Below the pieces are notes generated by a model. It did not search any database, was not told the DNA's origin, and saw only the letters and a list, made by a program, of their open reading frames with translations. 64,000 bases of DNA. Source: Vibrio sp. S17_S38. GTDB taxonomy: Bacteria > Pseudomonadota > Gammaproteobacteria > Enterobacterales > Vibrionaceae. How positions within the stretch are numbered: the first letter of the stretch is position 1; each line of letters opens with the position of its first letter. Shown piece after piece: positions 1-10,511 of the stretch. The translations under genes were made by a program, and so were the position numbers. The stretch is from assembly GCF_014694375.1 (NCBI RefSeq), contig NZ_JAAUWW010000014.1, forward strand, positions 42,130-106,129. The letters run 5' to 3'.

Positions 1-461
1 GTTATAGAGGCAAATGCGCGACTGATAACGCCATCAAAACCGTGCTCGGGATCGAATTCTTCAACTCTACTTTGTACTGGCGTGACATTATCTATTTCTA
101 GTTCATGCACCACTTGTTTAATAAAACGAATACGTTTACCTAAACTATCAAGTAAAGTAAACGTCATTTCTGGGTTTAAAATAGCCAGAGGGATCCCCGG
201 TAAACCAGGTCCTGTCCCTACATCAATAAAGCGTGATCCAGTGAGGTATGGGCTAACCACTAAACTATCAAGAATATGCCTAACTAACATATCCATAGGG
301 TTACGAACGGATGTTAAGTTATAAGCTTTATTCCATTTATCTAACATCAAAACATAGCCAACTAATTGATTACGTTGTAAATCACTAACAACTAAATCAG
401 TTTGAGACAATAATGAATCTAGCTTATCTCTTAAATTATTATTAATTAGACTGGAATTCAT
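1..461 (-). CDS. rsmG: 16S rRNA (guanine-N7)-methyltransferase RsmG, partial
   Basis: Partial gene: the left window edge removes its 3' end, leaving about 153 N-terminal codons. RsmG methylates N7 of G527 in 16S rRNA using SAM. Translation from the ATG at 461 gives the N-terminal helical region, then a SAM-binding loop with the motif [10 protein letters not shown], then [10 protein letters not shown], both typical of the family. The start codon overlaps the TGA stop of mnmG in an ATGA arrangement, so translation is probably coupled and the two genes form the usual mnmG-rsmG operon reading away from oriC. The family identity is clear; nothing can be said about the missing C-terminal part. Confidence 0.95.
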   Translation of the reverse strand, partial: MNSSLINNNLRDKLDSLLSQTDLVVSDLQRNQLVGYVLMLDKWNKAYNLTSVRNPMDMLVRHILDSLVVSPYLTGSRFIDVGTGPGLPGIPLAILNPEMTFTLLDSLGKRIRFIKQVVHELEIDNVTPVQSRVEEFDPEHGFDGVISRAFASI

Positions 462-2353
462 GCTGCATTGCCTTTTTTTAGAAGGCCTTGTTTTTTCAAG
501 TGTACTAATAAAATTGAAATCGCTGCTGGTGTAATACCAGAAATACGTGAAGCTATACCAATCGTTTCTGGCTTGGAATTATTAAGCTTCAACACCACTT
601 CATTAGAAAGTCCTTTTACATCAGCATATTCTAAATCAACAGGCAGTTTCGTATTTTCATGGCGCAATGATTTTTCAATTTCATCTTGTTGACGTTGAAT
701 ATACCCTTCGTATTTAACTTGAACCTCGACTTGTTCAGTCGCTTGTTGATCGTCAACTTGTGAAGCAAACACATCTAAACTGATCAGTTTTTCATATGTC
801 ATTTCAGGGCGACGAAGAAGATCTTCACCGTTGGCTTCACGAGTGATAGGGGTTTTTAATAGCTGATTAAGTTGTTCAATATTGTCTGAATTAGGATTAA
901 CCCAAATATCTTTTAGACGTTGACGCTCTTGCTCAACATGTTCAACTTTTTGATTAAATCGCGCCCAACGAGCATCATCAACCAAACCAAGTTCACGGCC
1001 TTTTTCAGTCAAACGTAAATCGGCATTATCTTCACGCAGCAATAATCGATATTCAGCTCGAGAAGTAAACATACGGTACGGTTCTTTCGTGCCCATAGTA
1101 GATAAATCATCAATCAATACGCCCATGTAAGCTTGATCACGACGAGGGCTCCAAGATTCTTTTCCTTGGGTGTACAACGAAGCGTTTAAGCCAGCCATCA
1201 GCCCTTGAGCTGCAGCTTCTTCATAGCCGGTAGTACCATTAATTTGTCCAGCAAAGAATAAACCATTAATAAATTTAGTTTCATAGCTTTGTTTTAAATC
1301 ACGAGGATCAAAGAAATCATATTCAATGGCATAACCAGGACGCATGATCTGAGCATTTTCAAAACCATGCATTGATTGAACGATCTTCACTTGAACATCA
1401 AATGGCAAACTGGTTGAAATCCCATTTGGATACAATTCTGTTGTTGTTAATCCTTCTGGCTCAATAAAAATCTGGTGACTATTTTTATCGGCAAAACGCA
1501 TTACTTTATCTTCAATCGATGGGCAATAACGTGGACCAATACCTTCAATCACGCCAGAATACATTGGACTACGATCTAAATTATTACGGATCACATCATG
1601 CGTTTTTTCATTGGTATGTGTAATGAAACATGGGATCTGAGCTGGATGATCTTCTTTTTTTCCCATAAATGAGAATACAGGGATCGGTGTATCACCGTGC
1701 TGTTGTTCAAGACATGAAAGATCAACGGTGCGCGCATCAATGCGAGGAGGTGTTCCTGTTTTTAAACGATCAACTCTAAATGGAAGATCACGTAAACGAT
1801 TTGCTAAGGCGATAGATGGTGGATCACCCGCACGACCGCCAGAGAAGTTTTCGAGTCCAATGTGGATCTTTCCACCCAAGAATGTGCCTACCGTTAACAC
1901 GACAGCTTGAGCTTTAAATTTAAGGCCCATTTGAGTTATTACGCCAATAACTTGAGAACCTTCAACAATTAAATCATCAACGGCTTGTTGAAATAAAGTT
2001 AAATTAGGCTGATTTTCTAAGGTTTGTCTCACTGCGGATTTATATAATAAACGATCAGCTTGAGCTCGAGTAGCACGTACTGCAGGCCCTTTAGATGCAT
2101 TAAGTGTTCTGAATTGAATTCCAGACTTATCAATAGCTTGAGCCATTAAACCACCAAGAGCATCCACTTCTTTAACTAAGTGACCTTTGCCAATTCCCCC
2201 AATAGCAGGGTTGCAGGACATTTGGCCTAACGTATCGATATTGTGAGTTAGCAATAACGTTTTTTGGCCTGTTCGTGCAGATGCCAATGCAGCTTCCGTT
2301 CCTGCATGGCCACCACCAACGACAATAACGTCAAAGTTTTCGTGATAAAACAT
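458..2353 (-). CDS. mnmG: tRNA uridine-5-carboxymethylaminomethyl modification enzyme MnmG (GidA)
   Basis: 631 aa, normal length for the family. MnmG is the FAD-binding partner of MnmE; together they place the (carboxymethyl)aminomethyl group on C5 of the wobble uridine of several tRNAs. The N-terminus has the FAD dinucleotide-binding glycine motif at residues 13-18 (VGGGHAG), and the conserved [11 protein letters not shown] and [10 protein letters not shown] motifs are visible. The C-terminal helical domain for MnmE binding is present. It is the first gene left of oriC and is followed by rsmG with overlapping stop and start. MnmE is encoded nearby at 3462-4823. A possible -10 element (TAGAAT) lies near 2417-2422 on the minus strand, as in enteric gidA promoters, but its -35 is weak. 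Confidence 0.98.
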   Translation of the reverse strand: MFYHENFDVIVVGGGHAGTEAALASARTGQKTLLLTHNIDTLGQMSCNPAIGGIGKGHLVKEVDALGGLMAQAIDKSGIQFRTLNASKGPAVRATRAQADRLLYKSAVRQTLENQPNLTLFQQAVDDLIVEGSQVIGVITQMGLKFKAQAVVLTVGTFLGGKIHIGLENFSGGRAGDPPSIALANRLRDLPFRVDRLKTGTPPRIDARTVDLSCLEQQHGDTPIPVFSFMGKKEDHPAQIPCFITHTNEKTHDVIRNNLDRSPMYSGVIEGIGPRYCPSIEDKVMRFADKNSHQIFIEPEGLTTTELYPNGISTSLPFDVQVKIVQSMHGFENAQIMRPGYAIEYDFFDPRDLKQSYETKFINGLFFAGQINGTTGYEEAAAQGLMAGLNASLYTQGKESWSPRRDQAYMGVLIDDLSTMGTKEPYRMFTSRAEYRLLLREDNADLRLTEKGRELGLVDDARWARFNQKVEHVEQERQRLKDIWVNPNSDNIEQLNQLLKTPITREANGEDLLRRPEMTYEKLISLDVFASQVDDQQATEQVEVQVKYEGYIQRQQDEIEKSLRHENTKLPVDLEYADVKGLSNEVVLKLNNSKPETIGIASRISGITPAAISILLVHLKKQGLLKKGNAA

Positions 2354-2851
2354 GAGCAGACCTCGAGTTCAATAGTTGATCATTTATTTTAGATGATCGG
2401 GAAATAAAAGGAGCGCTATTCTACCTTTTTTCATGGGAAGAGAGAATCGATTTGTCTAATTAAATAAAGGGCTCAAAGCTCTTAATATAAATAAGATCTT
2501 TATATAGATCTTTTATTAGATCTATTATTAAGGAAGCTCGATCTTGTGGATAATCAAAAAATGATCTTAAAGATCATAGAGTTTAAGAAGATCCTTTCCT
2601 GTGATCTAGCTTGGATCATCACGGGTATTAGCTGGGATCAAAATGGCTAGTTATACACAGGTGGATCTTTCTAATTAGTTATTAAGTGAATAACTACGTG
2701 AAGATCACAGGGTAAACGGCTAGTTATCCACATACTGATTGATTGTTTTTTGACCGAATAGATTTTATGTTTGCGCTTAAATGCAAAAAAATAGCCAAAG
2801 ATTTTATAAATATTCTTTGGCGTTAAGTGAAAAATGCCCTGCCTTTACCTA
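2354..2851. other. oriC: Chromosomal replication origin oriC
   Basis: A 498-bp intergenic region between mnmG and mioC with the E. coli oriC architecture. Three canonical DnaA boxes are seen: TGTGGATAA at 2545-2553 (R1 position, reversed), TTATACACA at 2651-2659 (R2 position) and TTATCCACA at 2724-2732 (R4 position). Left of R1, 2490-2530 holds three AT-rich 13-mer-like segments each containing AGATCT, which fit the DNA-unwinding element. I count 14 GATC sites in 2354-2780, the expected targets of Dam and SeqA. The ordering of unwinding element, R1, R2 and R4 matches E. coli. Weaker boxes and IHF/Fis sites are likely but I cannot place them firmly. Confidence 0.96.
2490..2530. other. oriC AT-rich DNA-unwinding element
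   Basis: Three consecutive AT-rich 13-mer-like segments around AGATCT cores (near 2494, 2505 and 2517), immediately left of the R1 DnaA box. By analogy with the L, M and R 13-mers of E. coli oriC this is where the duplex first opens. The assignment rests on position and composition. Confidence 0.8.
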
Positions 2852-3289
2852 TCAAATGAAAGAATTTATATTTTTATTCAGCCATTCCTCTGCTGCATCT
2901 TCTGGAACAGGAGTGTTAATTACATCTATTTCTAAAGGAGGGCATAATTCTTGTGTTCCAATATCAATAAATGTGGCTCTTGCATCCTTACCGGCAGCAC
3001 AAAAAGTGTCATAACTTGAATCTCCAATCGCAATAACGGCAAAAGACACATTGGACATTCGGGGTGGTGTATTTTTTATATTATCGATAAAAGGCTGAAT
3101 ATTATCAGGATAATCACCAGCACCATGAGTTGACGTAATGATGAGCCAAATTCCCTTTGCTTCTATTTCTGCAAGATTAGGCTGATTATGGATGGTGGTC
3201 TGTGCACCTTTATCGATAAGAAGATCACTTAAATGATCGCCGACATATTCAGCCCCACCGAGTGTGCTTCCTGTAATAATATGGATCAT
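2852..3289 (-). CDS. mioC: FMN-binding protein MioC (flavodoxin-like)
   Basis: 145 aa, the usual MioC length. A flavodoxin fold is indicated by the N-terminal phosphate-binding loop [10 protein letters not shown] and by [11 protein letters not shown] and GDSSYDTFC segments typical of FMN-binding loops. MioC is reported to act as an electron-transfer flavodoxin, for example in biotin synthesis. The gene lies next to oriC and is transcribed toward it, so as in E. coli its transcription may influence origin activity. The ATG at 3289 is preceded by an AAGGAA ribosome-binding site on the minus strand. Confidence 0.95.
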   Translation of the reverse strand: MIHIITGSTLGGAEYVGDHLSDLLIDKGAQTTIHNQPNLAEIEAKGIWLIITSTHGAGDYPDNIQPFIDNIKNTPPRMSNVSFAVIAIGDSSYDTFCAAGKDARATFIDIGTQELCPPLEIDVINTPVPEDAAEEWLNKNINSFI

Positions 3290-3377
3290 ACCTATTCCTT
3301 TATTGTTTTTAGGATTACATAGAAGGAAATAGTAGAGTTTTGCGAAGAAAATTGCGAACAGTTATTAAGGCAAAATA

Positions 3378-3406
3378 AAACCCTTCACGTTTAGCTGAAG
3401 GGGTTT
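3378..3406. terminator. Terminator between mnmE and mioC
   Basis: An inverted repeat pairs AAACCCTTCA (one base bulged) with TGAAGGGGTTT across a short loop. On the minus strand it is followed by a T-rich tract, so it can end mnmE transcription before mioC. Confidence 0.7.
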
Positions 3407-3461
3407 ATTTTTATCGATATATCGTTGTTTTTCTGCATGGTTTTTGGTGTTTATTGGCTTA

Positions 3462-4823
3462 CTATTTTCCTATGCAAAAAGAAGAGAAAATACGACCTAA
3501 TAGGTCATCTGAGCTGAATTCTCCAGTGATTTCATTTAAGTATTGCTGAGTAATCCTCAGTTCCTCTGCTAAGATTTCTCCTGCCATGTAGCCTTCAAGT
3601 TGCTGTTGCCCTACCTGTAAATGTTCAGCTGCTTTATCTAGTGCCTCTAGATGGCGACGGCGGGCCATAAAGCTGCCTTCTGTGCCACCAGCAAATCCCA
3701 TACAGTCTTTTAAGTGCTCACGAAGAGCGTCAATACCTTCTCCTGTCTTCGCGGAGAGGCGAATTAAGGTTGGATTGTTAACATGACAAATACCTAACTC
3801 TTCATTGGTTTGATCTGCTTTATTACGGATCACCGTCATGCCTATATTTTCAGGCAAACGTTCAGCTAAATCAGGCCAGATTTCTTTTGGATCAGTAGCA
3901 TTCGTAGTAGTGCCATCAACCATAAATAAAACTCTATCTGCTTGGGCTATCTCATCCCAAGCTCGTTCTATTCCTATTCGTTCTACTTCATCTGAGGCTT
4001 CACGTAGTCCAGCGGTATCTATTATATGTAATGGCATACCGTCAATGTGTATATGCTCGCGTAATACGTCTCGAGTGGTTCCTGCTATATCTGTCACGAT
4101 AGCCGACTCTTTACCTGATAACGCGTTTAACAGGCTAGATTTCCCTGCATTAGGCCGGCCAGCTATTACTACTTTCATGCCTTCACGAATAATAGCCCCT
4201 TGATTGGCTTCTTTTCGAACCGCGGCAAGATTATCAATAATACTTTGTAGATCGCTGCTGACTTTGCCATCAGCTAAAAAGTCAATTTCTTCTTCTGGAA
4301 AATCAATGGCAGCTTCGACATAAATACGCAGATAGATGAGTGAATCAACAAGCTTATTGATTCGACCAGAGAATTCGCCTTGCAAAGAATTTAACGCTGA
4401 TTTTGCTGCTTCTTCAGAACTAGCATCGATAAGATCGGCGATCGCTTCTGCTTGAGTTAAATCTATTTTGTCATTGAGAAAAGCGCGTTCTGAGAATTCA
4501 CCAGGGCGTGCTGCGCGAATACCATTAATTTTAAGAATGCGTTTGATCAGCATATCCATAACCACTGGGCCACCATGGCCTTGTAGTTCAAGCACATCTT
4601 CTCCGGTAAAAGAGTGGGGGTTAGGGAAAAATAAGGCAATGCCTTGGTCTAGTTGCTTCCCTTGTTCATCTTTAAAAGGTAAGTATTCTGCATAGCGAGG
4701 CTTTACTGCTCGCCCGAGAACTTCTTGAGCCACCTGAGTTGCTTTAGAGCCTGATACTCGAATGATACCAACACCACCTCGACCGAGAGCGGTTGCTTGA
4801 GCGACGATTGTTTCTGTTGTCAT
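3462..4823 (-). CDS. mnmE: tRNA modification GTPase MnmE (TrmE)
   Basis: 453 aa, full length. MnmE is a dimeric GTPase that works with MnmG to modify wobble uridines. Residues 1 to about 120 form the formyl-THF-binding N-domain ([14 protein letters not shown] and [12 protein letters not shown]). The G domain is inserted in the helical domain, with the P-loop GRPNAGKSS at 222-230, the switch/G3 segment around DTAGLRE and NKAD for guanine recognition. The C-terminus ends in the invariant CIGK with the functional cysteine at 450. It is flanked by terminators on both sides and is therefore probably its own transcript. Confidence 0.98.
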   Translation of the reverse strand: MTTETIVAQATALGRGGVGIIRVSGSKATQVAQEVLGRAVKPRYAEYLPFKDEQGKQLDQGIALFFPNPHSFTGEDVLELQGHGGPVVMDMLIKRILKINGIRAARPGEFSERAFLNDKIDLTQAEAIADLIDASSEEAAKSALNSLQGEFSGRINKLVDSLIYLRIYVEAAIDFPEEEIDFLADGKVSSDLQSIIDNLAAVRKEANQGAIIREGMKVVIAGRPNAGKSSLLNALSGKESAIVTDIAGTTRDVLREHIHIDGMPLHIIDTAGLREASDEVERIGIERAWDEIAQADRVLFMVDGTTTNATDPKEIWPDLAERLPENIGMTVIRNKADQTNEELGICHVNNPTLIRLSAKTGEGIDALREHLKDCMGFAGGTEGSFMARRRHLEALDKAAEHLQVGQQQLEGYMAGEILAEELRITQQYLNEITGEFSSDDLLGRIFSSFCIGK

Positions 4824-4884
4824 AATGTAACCAATGAAAGGTGGAAATAAATAATAGATTATCGACTAAATATCAATAAAGCAA

Positions 4885-4907
4885 AAGGCGACCATAAAGG
4901 CCGCCTT
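4885..4907 (-). terminator. Terminator downstream of yidC
   Basis: On the minus strand the RNA would form AAGGCGGCC-loop-GGUCGCCUU, a 9-bp stem with one G-U pair, followed by a U-rich stretch. It lies 25 bases past the yidC stop and probably ends the rpmH-rnpA-yidD-yidC transcript. Confidence 0.75.
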
Positions 4908-4931
4908 AATATTGATACTCATTGCTCAGAG

Positions 4932-6578
4932 TTAGCTTTTACTTTTTTTAGAGTGTAAGCCTTTTTTCTCTAACGCTCGGTAAATCAGCGTTTGCTGTAC
5001 TAAGGTAACAATGTTTGACATTAGGTAGTAAAGAACCAAACCTGATGGGAACCATAAGAAGAAGAAGATGAAGATCAGTGGCATAAACATCATCATTTTC
5101 TGCTGCATTGGATCAGTAACCGTTGTTGGGCTCATTTTTTGAATGATCAACATCGATATACCCATCAATACTGGCAAGATGTAATACGGGTCTTGCGCAG
5201 ATAAATCGTGGATCCAACCAAAGAATGGTGAATGACGTAATTCAACCGATTCCATTAATGCCCAATAAAGCGCAATGAAGATAGGCATTTGAAGAAGAAT
5301 AGGGAAGCAACCACCTAGTGGGTTTACTTTTTCTTCTTTATACATAGCCATCATTTCTTGACTAACACGTTGGCGGTCATCGCCTAAGCGTTCTTTCATA
5401 GCGGCAATTTTTGGTTGCAGCATACGCATTTTAGCCATTGAGGTGTACTGAGCTTTTGTTAGTGGGTACATAGCACCACGAACAATGAAAGTTAGTAGAA
5501 TAATTGCTACACCCCAGTTACTTACAAAGCTCTGAATAAATGAAAGCAATGAGTGAAGAGGTTTAGCAAGAAACCATAACCAGCCATAGTCGACCACAAG
5601 ATCTAAGTGAGGAGCAACCGCTGCCATTTGATCTTGTAATTTAGGCCCAGTCCAAAGCGTTGCTTTAATTTCTGCGCTTTGATTATTAGCAATGACTTGA
5701 TTTGGTGTGCGTACACCAATATCCGCTACATCGCCAATAACACGAGAATAAAGAATGGTGCCTAGTTGCTCACGCGGGATCCAAGCTGAAGCGAAATAGT
5801 GTTGCAGCATAGCAACCCAACCTTGGCCGTCACTTAAAGTCACGTTAAGGTTTTTGTCTTTCATTTCATCAAATTTATATTTTTTATATTTATTATCTGA
5901 TGTTGAGAATGCACCACCAGTATAGACAGGCATACCAATGTGACCACCACCTTCTACCATTGTTTGGCGTAAGTGCGCATACATTCCAACGGTAGCATCT
6001 TGACCTGATTGGTTATTAATACTGTACACAACATCAATCGCGTAGCTATCACGCTTAATGATAAATGTTTTGGTGTATTGAATGCCGTTTGCTGAGTAAG
6101 TCAGAGGAATACGTAATTCATTTTGTCCATCAGCAAGTGTGAAAGATTGTGCTGTGGTTTGATAATGAGGTCGTTTTGAGCTACTGACATCAATACCTTG
6201 AGGACCGACTAAACCGCTTTGTGCGATATATTCATGCTCAGGAGTGTCTTGTAGTAGTACAAATGCATCCTTTGACTTTAATTCTGCAGCGTATTTATTT
6301 AATTTAGCAGAGACAACATCACCACCAACAGGGTTGATAGCAAGATCTAACACATCAGTGTGAACTTTGATGGTAGTGGCTGCAGGAACCGTTTTTGTAT
6401 GCTGAGGAGATAATGGATCGGCTGAAGCTTCAGCAGGATCATTTGACAAACTAGTATTAGCTTGAGTCTGTTGTACAGGTGCTTTTTCTGGTTGAGCGTC
6501 TTTATTACTCCATTGTTGGAATAATAAAAAACTTACTAGAGCAAAAGCGATTAACAGAATATTACGTTGAGAATCCAT
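4932..6578 (-). CDS. yidC: Membrane protein insertase YidC
   Basis: 548 aa, the size of the gammaproteobacterial form. YidC inserts and folds inner-membrane proteins, alone or with SecYEG. An N-terminal membrane segment is seen at about residues 5-21, followed by a variable linker, a large periplasmic beta-domain (to about 345) and the conserved five-helix insertase core. Motifs of the core are visible: [24 protein letters not shown], and the cytoplasmic coiled hairpin rich in K, R and E before [16 protein letters not shown]. The C-terminus is basic, as usual. It follows yidD by 2 bases in the conserved rpmH-rnpA-yidD-yidC order. Confidence 0.98.
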   Translation of the reverse strand: MDSQRNILLIAFALVSFLLFQQWSNKDAQPEKAPVQQTQANTSLSNDPAEASADPLSPQHTKTVPAATTIKVHTDVLDLAINPVGGDVVSAKLNKYAAELKSKDAFVLLQDTPEHEYIAQSGLVGPQGIDVSSSKRPHYQTTAQSFTLADGQNELRIPLTYSANGIQYTKTFIIKRDSYAIDVVYSINNQSGQDATVGMYAHLRQTMVEGGGHIGMPVYTGGAFSTSDNKYKKYKFDEMKDKNLNVTLSDGQGWVAMLQHYFASAWIPREQLGTILYSRVIGDVADIGVRTPNQVIANNQSAEIKATLWTGPKLQDQMAAVAPHLDLVVDYGWLWFLAKPLHSLLSFIQSFVSNWGVAIILLTFIVRGAMYPLTKAQYTSMAKMRMLQPKIAAMKERLGDDRQRVSQEMMAMYKEEKVNPLGGCFPILLQMPIFIALYWALMESVELRHSPFFGWIHDLSAQDPYYILPVLMGISMLIIQKMSPTTVTDPMQQKMMMFMPLIFIFFFLWFPSGLVLYYLMSNIVTLVQQTLIYRALEKKGLHSKKSKS

Positions 6579-6580
6579 TG

Positions 6581-6838
6581 TTATTTATCTCTGTCGTGTT
6601 TTTGATTTGGTGGGACAGGGTCATATCCCCCAGCATGTAAAGGATGGCATTTTAATAGACGTTTGCCAGATAACCAACACCCTTTTACACAACCATGCTC
6701 TTTTATTGCTTCAATAGCATAAGTAGAGCACGTTGGTGTAAATCGACATCGTGGGCCAATTAAGGGACTGATTAATCCTTTATATAGGTTTATTAAACCT
6801 ATAGCTAACCACGATAAGGGCGAGATAGGCGATGCCAT
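6581..6838 (-). CDS. yidD: Membrane protein insertion efficiency factor YidD
   Basis: 85 aa, the family length. It carries the diagnostic cysteine-containing pattern [17 protein letters not shown] and the motif [14 protein letters not shown]. YidD is a small membrane-associated protein thought to help YidC-dependent insertion. Its ATG lies inside the 3' end of rnpA, an overlap of 34 bases typical of this operon, and it ends 2 bases before yidC, so translational coupling through all three genes is likely. Confidence 0.96.
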   Translation of the reverse strand: MASPISPLSWLAIGLINLYKGLISPLIGPRCRFTPTCSTYAIEAIKEHGCVKGCWLSGKRLLKCHPLHAGGYDPVPPNQKHDRDK

Positions 6839-7161
6839 AACTTCTCAAATATTTTAAAAATATCTTCGTTACTCAAATCTTGAGCACTCTTTTTTGCAAT
6901 TACGACAAAATCTTTACTTGGCAATTGGTTTTGTTGTAAACGGAAGCTTTCACGGGCTAAGCGTTTAAAACGATTACGACCAACGGCGGTTTTGATTTGT
7001 TTTTTAGGAACTGCTAATCCAAGTCTTGGATGGGAGAGTGTATTATTGCGAGCGATAATAGTGAAATGAGGGGAGCCTGCTCGATGAGCTTGCTGAAAGA
7101 CATTTTGATAATGCTCGGGAGTTAACAAACGTAACTCCCGAGTAAAAGTAGACTTAGTCAA
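6805..7161 (-). CDS. rnpA: Ribonuclease P protein component RnpA
   Basis: 118 aa. This is the basic protein subunit that assists the RNase P RNA in 5' maturation of tRNAs. The N-terminus ([24 protein letters not shown]) and the RNA-binding signature [14 protein letters not shown] are both clear. It starts 13 bases after rpmH, as in nearly all bacteria, and its tail overlaps yidD. The ATG at 7161 fits the family start. Confidence 0.97.
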   Translation of the reverse strand: MTKSTFTRELRLLTPEHYQNVFQQAHRAGSPHFTIIARNNTLSHPRLGLAVPKKQIKTAVGRNRFKRLARESFRLQQNQLPSKDFVVIAKKSAQDLSNEDIFKIFEKLWHRLSRPYRG

Positions 7162-7174
7162 AATAATTCAAAAA

Positions 7175-7309
7175 TTATTTTGAAAGGCGCTTACGGCCTT
7201 TTGCACGACGTGCATTAATTGTCTTACGACCGTTCTTAGTAGACATACGAGCACGGAAACCGTGAGTGCGTTTACGTTTAAGAACAGTAGGTTGAAAAGT
7301 GCGTTTCAT
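7175..7309 (-). CDS. rpmH: 50S ribosomal protein L34 RpmH
   Basis: A 44-codon gene on the minus strand. Translation gives a highly basic peptide starting [18 protein letters not shown] and ending in KGRKRLSK, unmistakably L34. The length equals that of enteric L34. It is the first gene of the rpmH-rnpA-yidD-yidC unit and is read divergently from dnaA. A ribosome-binding site (AGGTAA) lies a few bases upstream and a strong promoter at 7400-7428. Confidence 0.98.
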   Translation of the reverse strand: MKRTFQPTVLKRKRTHGFRARMSTKNGRKTINARRAKGRKRLSK

Positions 7310-7399
7310 GGTAATTACCTTTACTGATCAGTAGTTTATAGGTTCTTGTTAAACCCGGTGTGAGATGTTTTATCCGACACCTCTCAACAAAGAGGCGGA

Positions 7400-7428
7400 A
7401 TTGTAATCATTGACAACCAAAGAGTCAA
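7400..7428 (-). promoter_or_regulatory. Sigma-70 promoter of rpmH operon
   Basis: Read on the minus strand: -35 TTGACT (7423-7428), 17-base spacer, -10 TACAAT (7400-7405). This leaves a leader of roughly 85 bases before the rpmH ATG. Spacing and both hexamers are close to consensus. Confidence 0.75.
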
Positions 7429-7808
7429 TGCCTACGAGGCTTAATAAACAGTATTTAATACGGAGTACAAAACCAATTGGCCTAAAAATCTGTGTGCGGA
7501 TTATACGGTTTATGTGAGCAAGTGCAAGGATCATCCTAAGATCTATTTATACTCACAATTTATATACAAATTATACCGTTGATCTTGATTGATATGGGTC
7601 ATTATTAACAGTGATTAAACTTTGATTGGAATCGATTTTGTATAAAGCATTAATAAGGTGTTGTTAAGGTCAGTAAATCCTTATTTTTAATAGATGTGGG
7701 ATTAGAAACCATTTTGGGGATAACTTTAGTTTTATTAACAGTTATGGCTATATTAATAGACAATGTGAGTTTTATTTTATGATTAAACACGGATTACTAA
7801 TAAGAATC

Positions 7809-7835
7809 TGTGAATAACTTGAGATCTTATTCACT
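7809..7835. promoter_or_regulatory. DnaA-box pair upstream of dnaA
   Basis: TGTGAATAA (the complement is TTATTCACA, which fits TTATNCACA) at 7809-7817 and TTATTCACT at 7827-7835 face each other about 90-115 bases before the dnaA start. A GATC lies between them. The location fits DnaA autorepression; this is an inference from sequence only. Confidence 0.55.
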
Positions 7836-7922
7836 ATTATAAGGATCTATCTCTGGTGATCTTGCTTGTTGAGATGTAGAATCGCTTTCCTTTAAGATCA
7901 TTTCATTTCGTGTGAGGTTTCT

Positions 7923-9332
7923 GTGTCGTCTTCGCTATGGTTGCAGTGCTTGCAACAACTTCAAGAAGAGCTTCCCGCCACTGAGTTCAGTATGTGGGTT
8001 CGTCCTCTTCAGGCTGAACTTAATGACAATACTCTCACTCTATTCGCACCTAACCGTTTTGTGCTTGATTGGGTTCGCGATAAATATCTCAATAGCATTA
8101 ATAGATTGCTTAAAGAGTTTTGTGGTTCAGATACACCCAATTTGCATTTTGAAGTAGGGAGCAAGCCTACTCATGCCCCTATTTCTAAACCAAAACGTAC
8201 AGCAGCCGATGTGGCGGCAGAATCGTCTGGGCCAGCACAAGTTCAACAAAGCCGCCCATTAAATAAATCTTGGGATACAGGTCAACGTGAAGTAGTGATT
8301 GATGTCAATCATCGCTCTAATGTTAACCCTAAACATAAGTTTCATAATTTTGTTGAAGGTAAATCGAATCAGCTTGGCTTAGCGGCAGCAAAACAAGTTT
8401 CTGATAACCCTGGCGTTTCTTATAACCCACTCTTTTTATATGGTGGAACAGGTTTAGGTAAGACTCACTTGTTGCACGCTGTGGGTAACGCCATTGTTGA
8501 AAGTAAACCTGATGCGCGTGTTGTCTATATGCATTCAGAGCGTTTTGTACAAGATATGGTAAAAGCGCTACAAAACAATGCCATTGAAGAATTTAAACGC
8601 TATTACCGAAGTCTTGATGCACTGCTTATCGATGATATTCAATTTTTTGCGAATAAAGAACGTTCTCAAGAAGAGTTTTTTCATACCTTTAATGCGTTAT
8701 TAGAAGGCAACCAGCAAATTATCTTAACGTCGGATCGCTACCCAAAAGAGATTAATGGGGTAGAAGATCGCTTAAAATCTCGTTTTGGTTGGGGGCTGAC
8801 CGTTGCTATTGAGCCACCAGAGCTTGAAACTCGCGTCGCTATTTTGATGAAAAAAGCTGAAGATCATCAAATTACTTTAGCGGATGAAGTGGCATTCTTT
8901 ATAGCTAAGCGTTTGCGTTCTAATGTGCGTGAACTTGAAGGGGCATTAAACCGCGTGATCGCGAATGCGAACTTTACTGGCCGTCCAATTACTATCGATT
9001 TTGTACGTGAAGCGTTGCGAGATTTACTGGCGTTGCAAGAAAAGTTAGTCACCATCGACAATATTCAAAAAACAGTGGCTGAATATTACAAAATTAAAAT
9101 GGCTGACTTATTATCTAAGCGTCGTTCTCGTTCTGTTGCGCGTCCACGTCAAGTGGCAATGGCATTATCAAAAGAGCTCACCAATCATAGCTTGCCAGAG
9201 ATTGGAGATGCTTTTGGTGGACGAGATCATACTACGGTCTTGCATGCATGTCGTAAAATTAAAGAATTGCGTGAAGAGAGCCACGATATAAAAGAAGATT
9301 ACTCAAATTTAATCCGTACTTTATCGTCTTAA
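7923..9332 (+). CDS. dnaA: Chromosomal replication initiator DnaA
   Basis: 469 aa from a GTG start with GAGG upstream; the N-terminus [17 protein letters not shown] matches the family, so the GTG is very likely right. DnaA-ATP binds the oriC boxes, opens the duplex and loads DnaB. Domain I is residues 1 to about 80 (W6-containing DnaB/DnaA interaction domain), domain II is a short linker, domain III is the AAA+ ATPase with Walker A GGTGLGKT at 174-181 and Walker B LLIDDIQF, and domain IV is the DNA-binding helix-turn-helix with the signature [15 protein letters not shown] at 432-446. It heads the dnaA-dnaN-recF-gyrB cluster. Confidence 0.99.
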   Translation: MSSSLWLQCLQQLQEELPATEFSMWVRPLQAELNDNTLTLFAPNRFVLDWVRDKYLNSINRLLKEFCGSDTPNLHFEVGSKPTHAPISKPKRTAADVAAESSGPAQVQQSRPLNKSWDTGQREVVIDVNHRSNVNPKHKFHNFVEGKSNQLGLAAAKQVSDNPGVSYNPLFLYGGTGLGKTHLLHAVGNAIVESKPDARVVYMHSERFVQDMVKALQNNAIEEFKRYYRSLDALLIDDIQFFANKERSQEEFFHTFNALLEGNQQIILTSDRYPKEINGVEDRLKSRFGWGLTVAIEPPELETRVAILMKKAEDHQITLADEVAFFIAKRLRSNVRELEGALNRVIANANFTGRPITIDFVREALRDLLALQEKLVTIDNIQKTVAEYYKIKMADLLSKRRSRSVARPRQVAMALSKELTNHSLPEIGDAFGGRDHTTVLHACRKIKELREESHDIKEDYSNLIRTLSS

Positions 9333-9372
9333 TTTTCACCATTATATATAACATTATTAGTTAGAGTAGATA

Positions 9373-10473
9373 ATGAAATTTACTATTGATCGCACCCAAT
9401 TGATAAAACCTTTACAACAAGTATCTGGCGCTTTAGGTGGACGTTCGACGTTACCTATTCTTGGTAACTTGTTAATTAAAGTGGAAAACGGTGAATTATC
9501 CATTACCGCTACCGATCTTGAAGTCGAGCTGGTTTGCCGTTTAGCGCTGACCGATCACTTTGAACCGGGCTGTACAACGGTGCCATCGCGTAAATTTTTA
9601 GATATTTGTCGAGGTTTACCCGATGATGCACATATCGACATTATTTATGAAAACGATCGATTATTAATGAAATCAGGCCGCAGTCGTTTTTCATTGACTA
9701 CATTGCCAGCCACTGATTTTCCTAATATCGAAGATTGGCAAAGTGACGCACAAGTCACGGTTACTCAAGGTGAATTGCGTCGTTTAGTGGAAAAAACTCA
9801 ATTTTCAATGGCAAATCAAGATGTTCGTTATTATTTAAACGGCATGTTATTTGAGATTGAAGGCAATACCCTACGTTCGATTGCGACCGATGGTCATCGT
9901 ATGGCGGTTTCTGAAACTGGTTTGGTTGGTGAGTTTAATCAGCAACAAGTGATTGTTCCGCGTAAAGGGGTTCTTGAATTAGTTAAGCTGCTTGATCGCC
10001 CAGACGAAAACGTCACCCTACAGATTGGCAGTTCAAATATTCGTGCTAATGTGAATGAATTTACCTTCACCTCTAAACTGGTGGATGGTCGTTTTCCTGA
10101 TTATCGTCGCGTAATGCCACAAAGTACCAATAAAACGCTTGAAGCTGATTGTGATGCATTGCGTCAGTCATTTTCACGTGCTGCTATTTTATCGAATGAA
10201 AAATTCCGAGGTGTTCGCGTTAATTTATCTGGCTCTGAAATGCGTATTACTGCCAACAATCCAGAGCAAGAAGAAGCAGAAGAAAATCTTGATGTAAATT
10301 ATCAAGGTGAGCCACTAGAAATAGGCTTCAACGTTAGCTATGTATTAGATATTTTAAATACCTTAAAATGCCAAACGGTTCGTATGTCATTAAGCGATGC
10401 CAATGCCAGTGCGTTGGTTGAAAATGTCGATGATTCATCAGCCATGTACGTTGTTATGCCAATACGTCTGTAA
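9373..10473 (+). CDS. dnaN: DNA polymerase III sliding clamp (beta subunit) DnaN
   Basis: 366 aa, exactly the enteric length. The beta clamp is a ring-shaped homodimer tethering polymerase III and many repair proteins to DNA. The three repeated clamp domains are visible, beginning MKFTIDRTQLIKPLQQVSGALGGRSTLPILGN and ending in the conserved YVVMPIRL, which forms part of the peptide-binding pocket. It starts 40 bases after dnaA and is probably cotranscribed with it. Confidence 0.99.
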   Translation: MKFTIDRTQLIKPLQQVSGALGGRSTLPILGNLLIKVENGELSITATDLEVELVCRLALTDHFEPGCTTVPSRKFLDICRGLPDDAHIDIIYENDRLLMKSGRSRFSLTTLPATDFPNIEDWQSDAQVTVTQGELRRLVEKTQFSMANQDVRYYLNGMLFEIEGNTLRSIATDGHRMAVSETGLVGEFNQQQVIVPRKGVLELVKLLDRPDENVTLQIGSSNIRANVNEFTFTSKLVDGRFPDYRRVMPQSTNKTLEADCDALRQSFSRAAILSNEKFRGVRVNLSGSEMRITANNPEQEEAEENLDVNYQGEPLEIGFNVSYVLDILNTLKCQTVRMSLSDANASALVENVDDSSAMYVVMPIRL

Positions 10474-10511
10474 TATATGATGTCACTCTTAAATAGAGTC
10501 GGTGGTTGATC

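Larger units (their letters stand above)
7310..7922. promoter_or_regulatory. Divergent rpmH/dnaA control region
   Basis: 613 bases without a gene. The rpmH-proximal part holds a good sigma-70 promoter for the minus strand (7400-7428). The rest is AT-rich and leads into dnaA. It contains eight GATC sites (about three times the chance expectation), a DnaA-box match TGTGAATAA at 7809-7817 and a one-mismatch site TTATTCACT at 7827-7835. This suggests autoregulation of dnaA by DnaA and methylation. I could not fix the dnaA promoter itself. Confidence 0.75.

Noticed and set aside
2781..3014. Plus-strand open frame across mioC
   Set aside because: It is antisense to mioC, which has clear flavodoxin motifs, and the peptide has no recognisable features.
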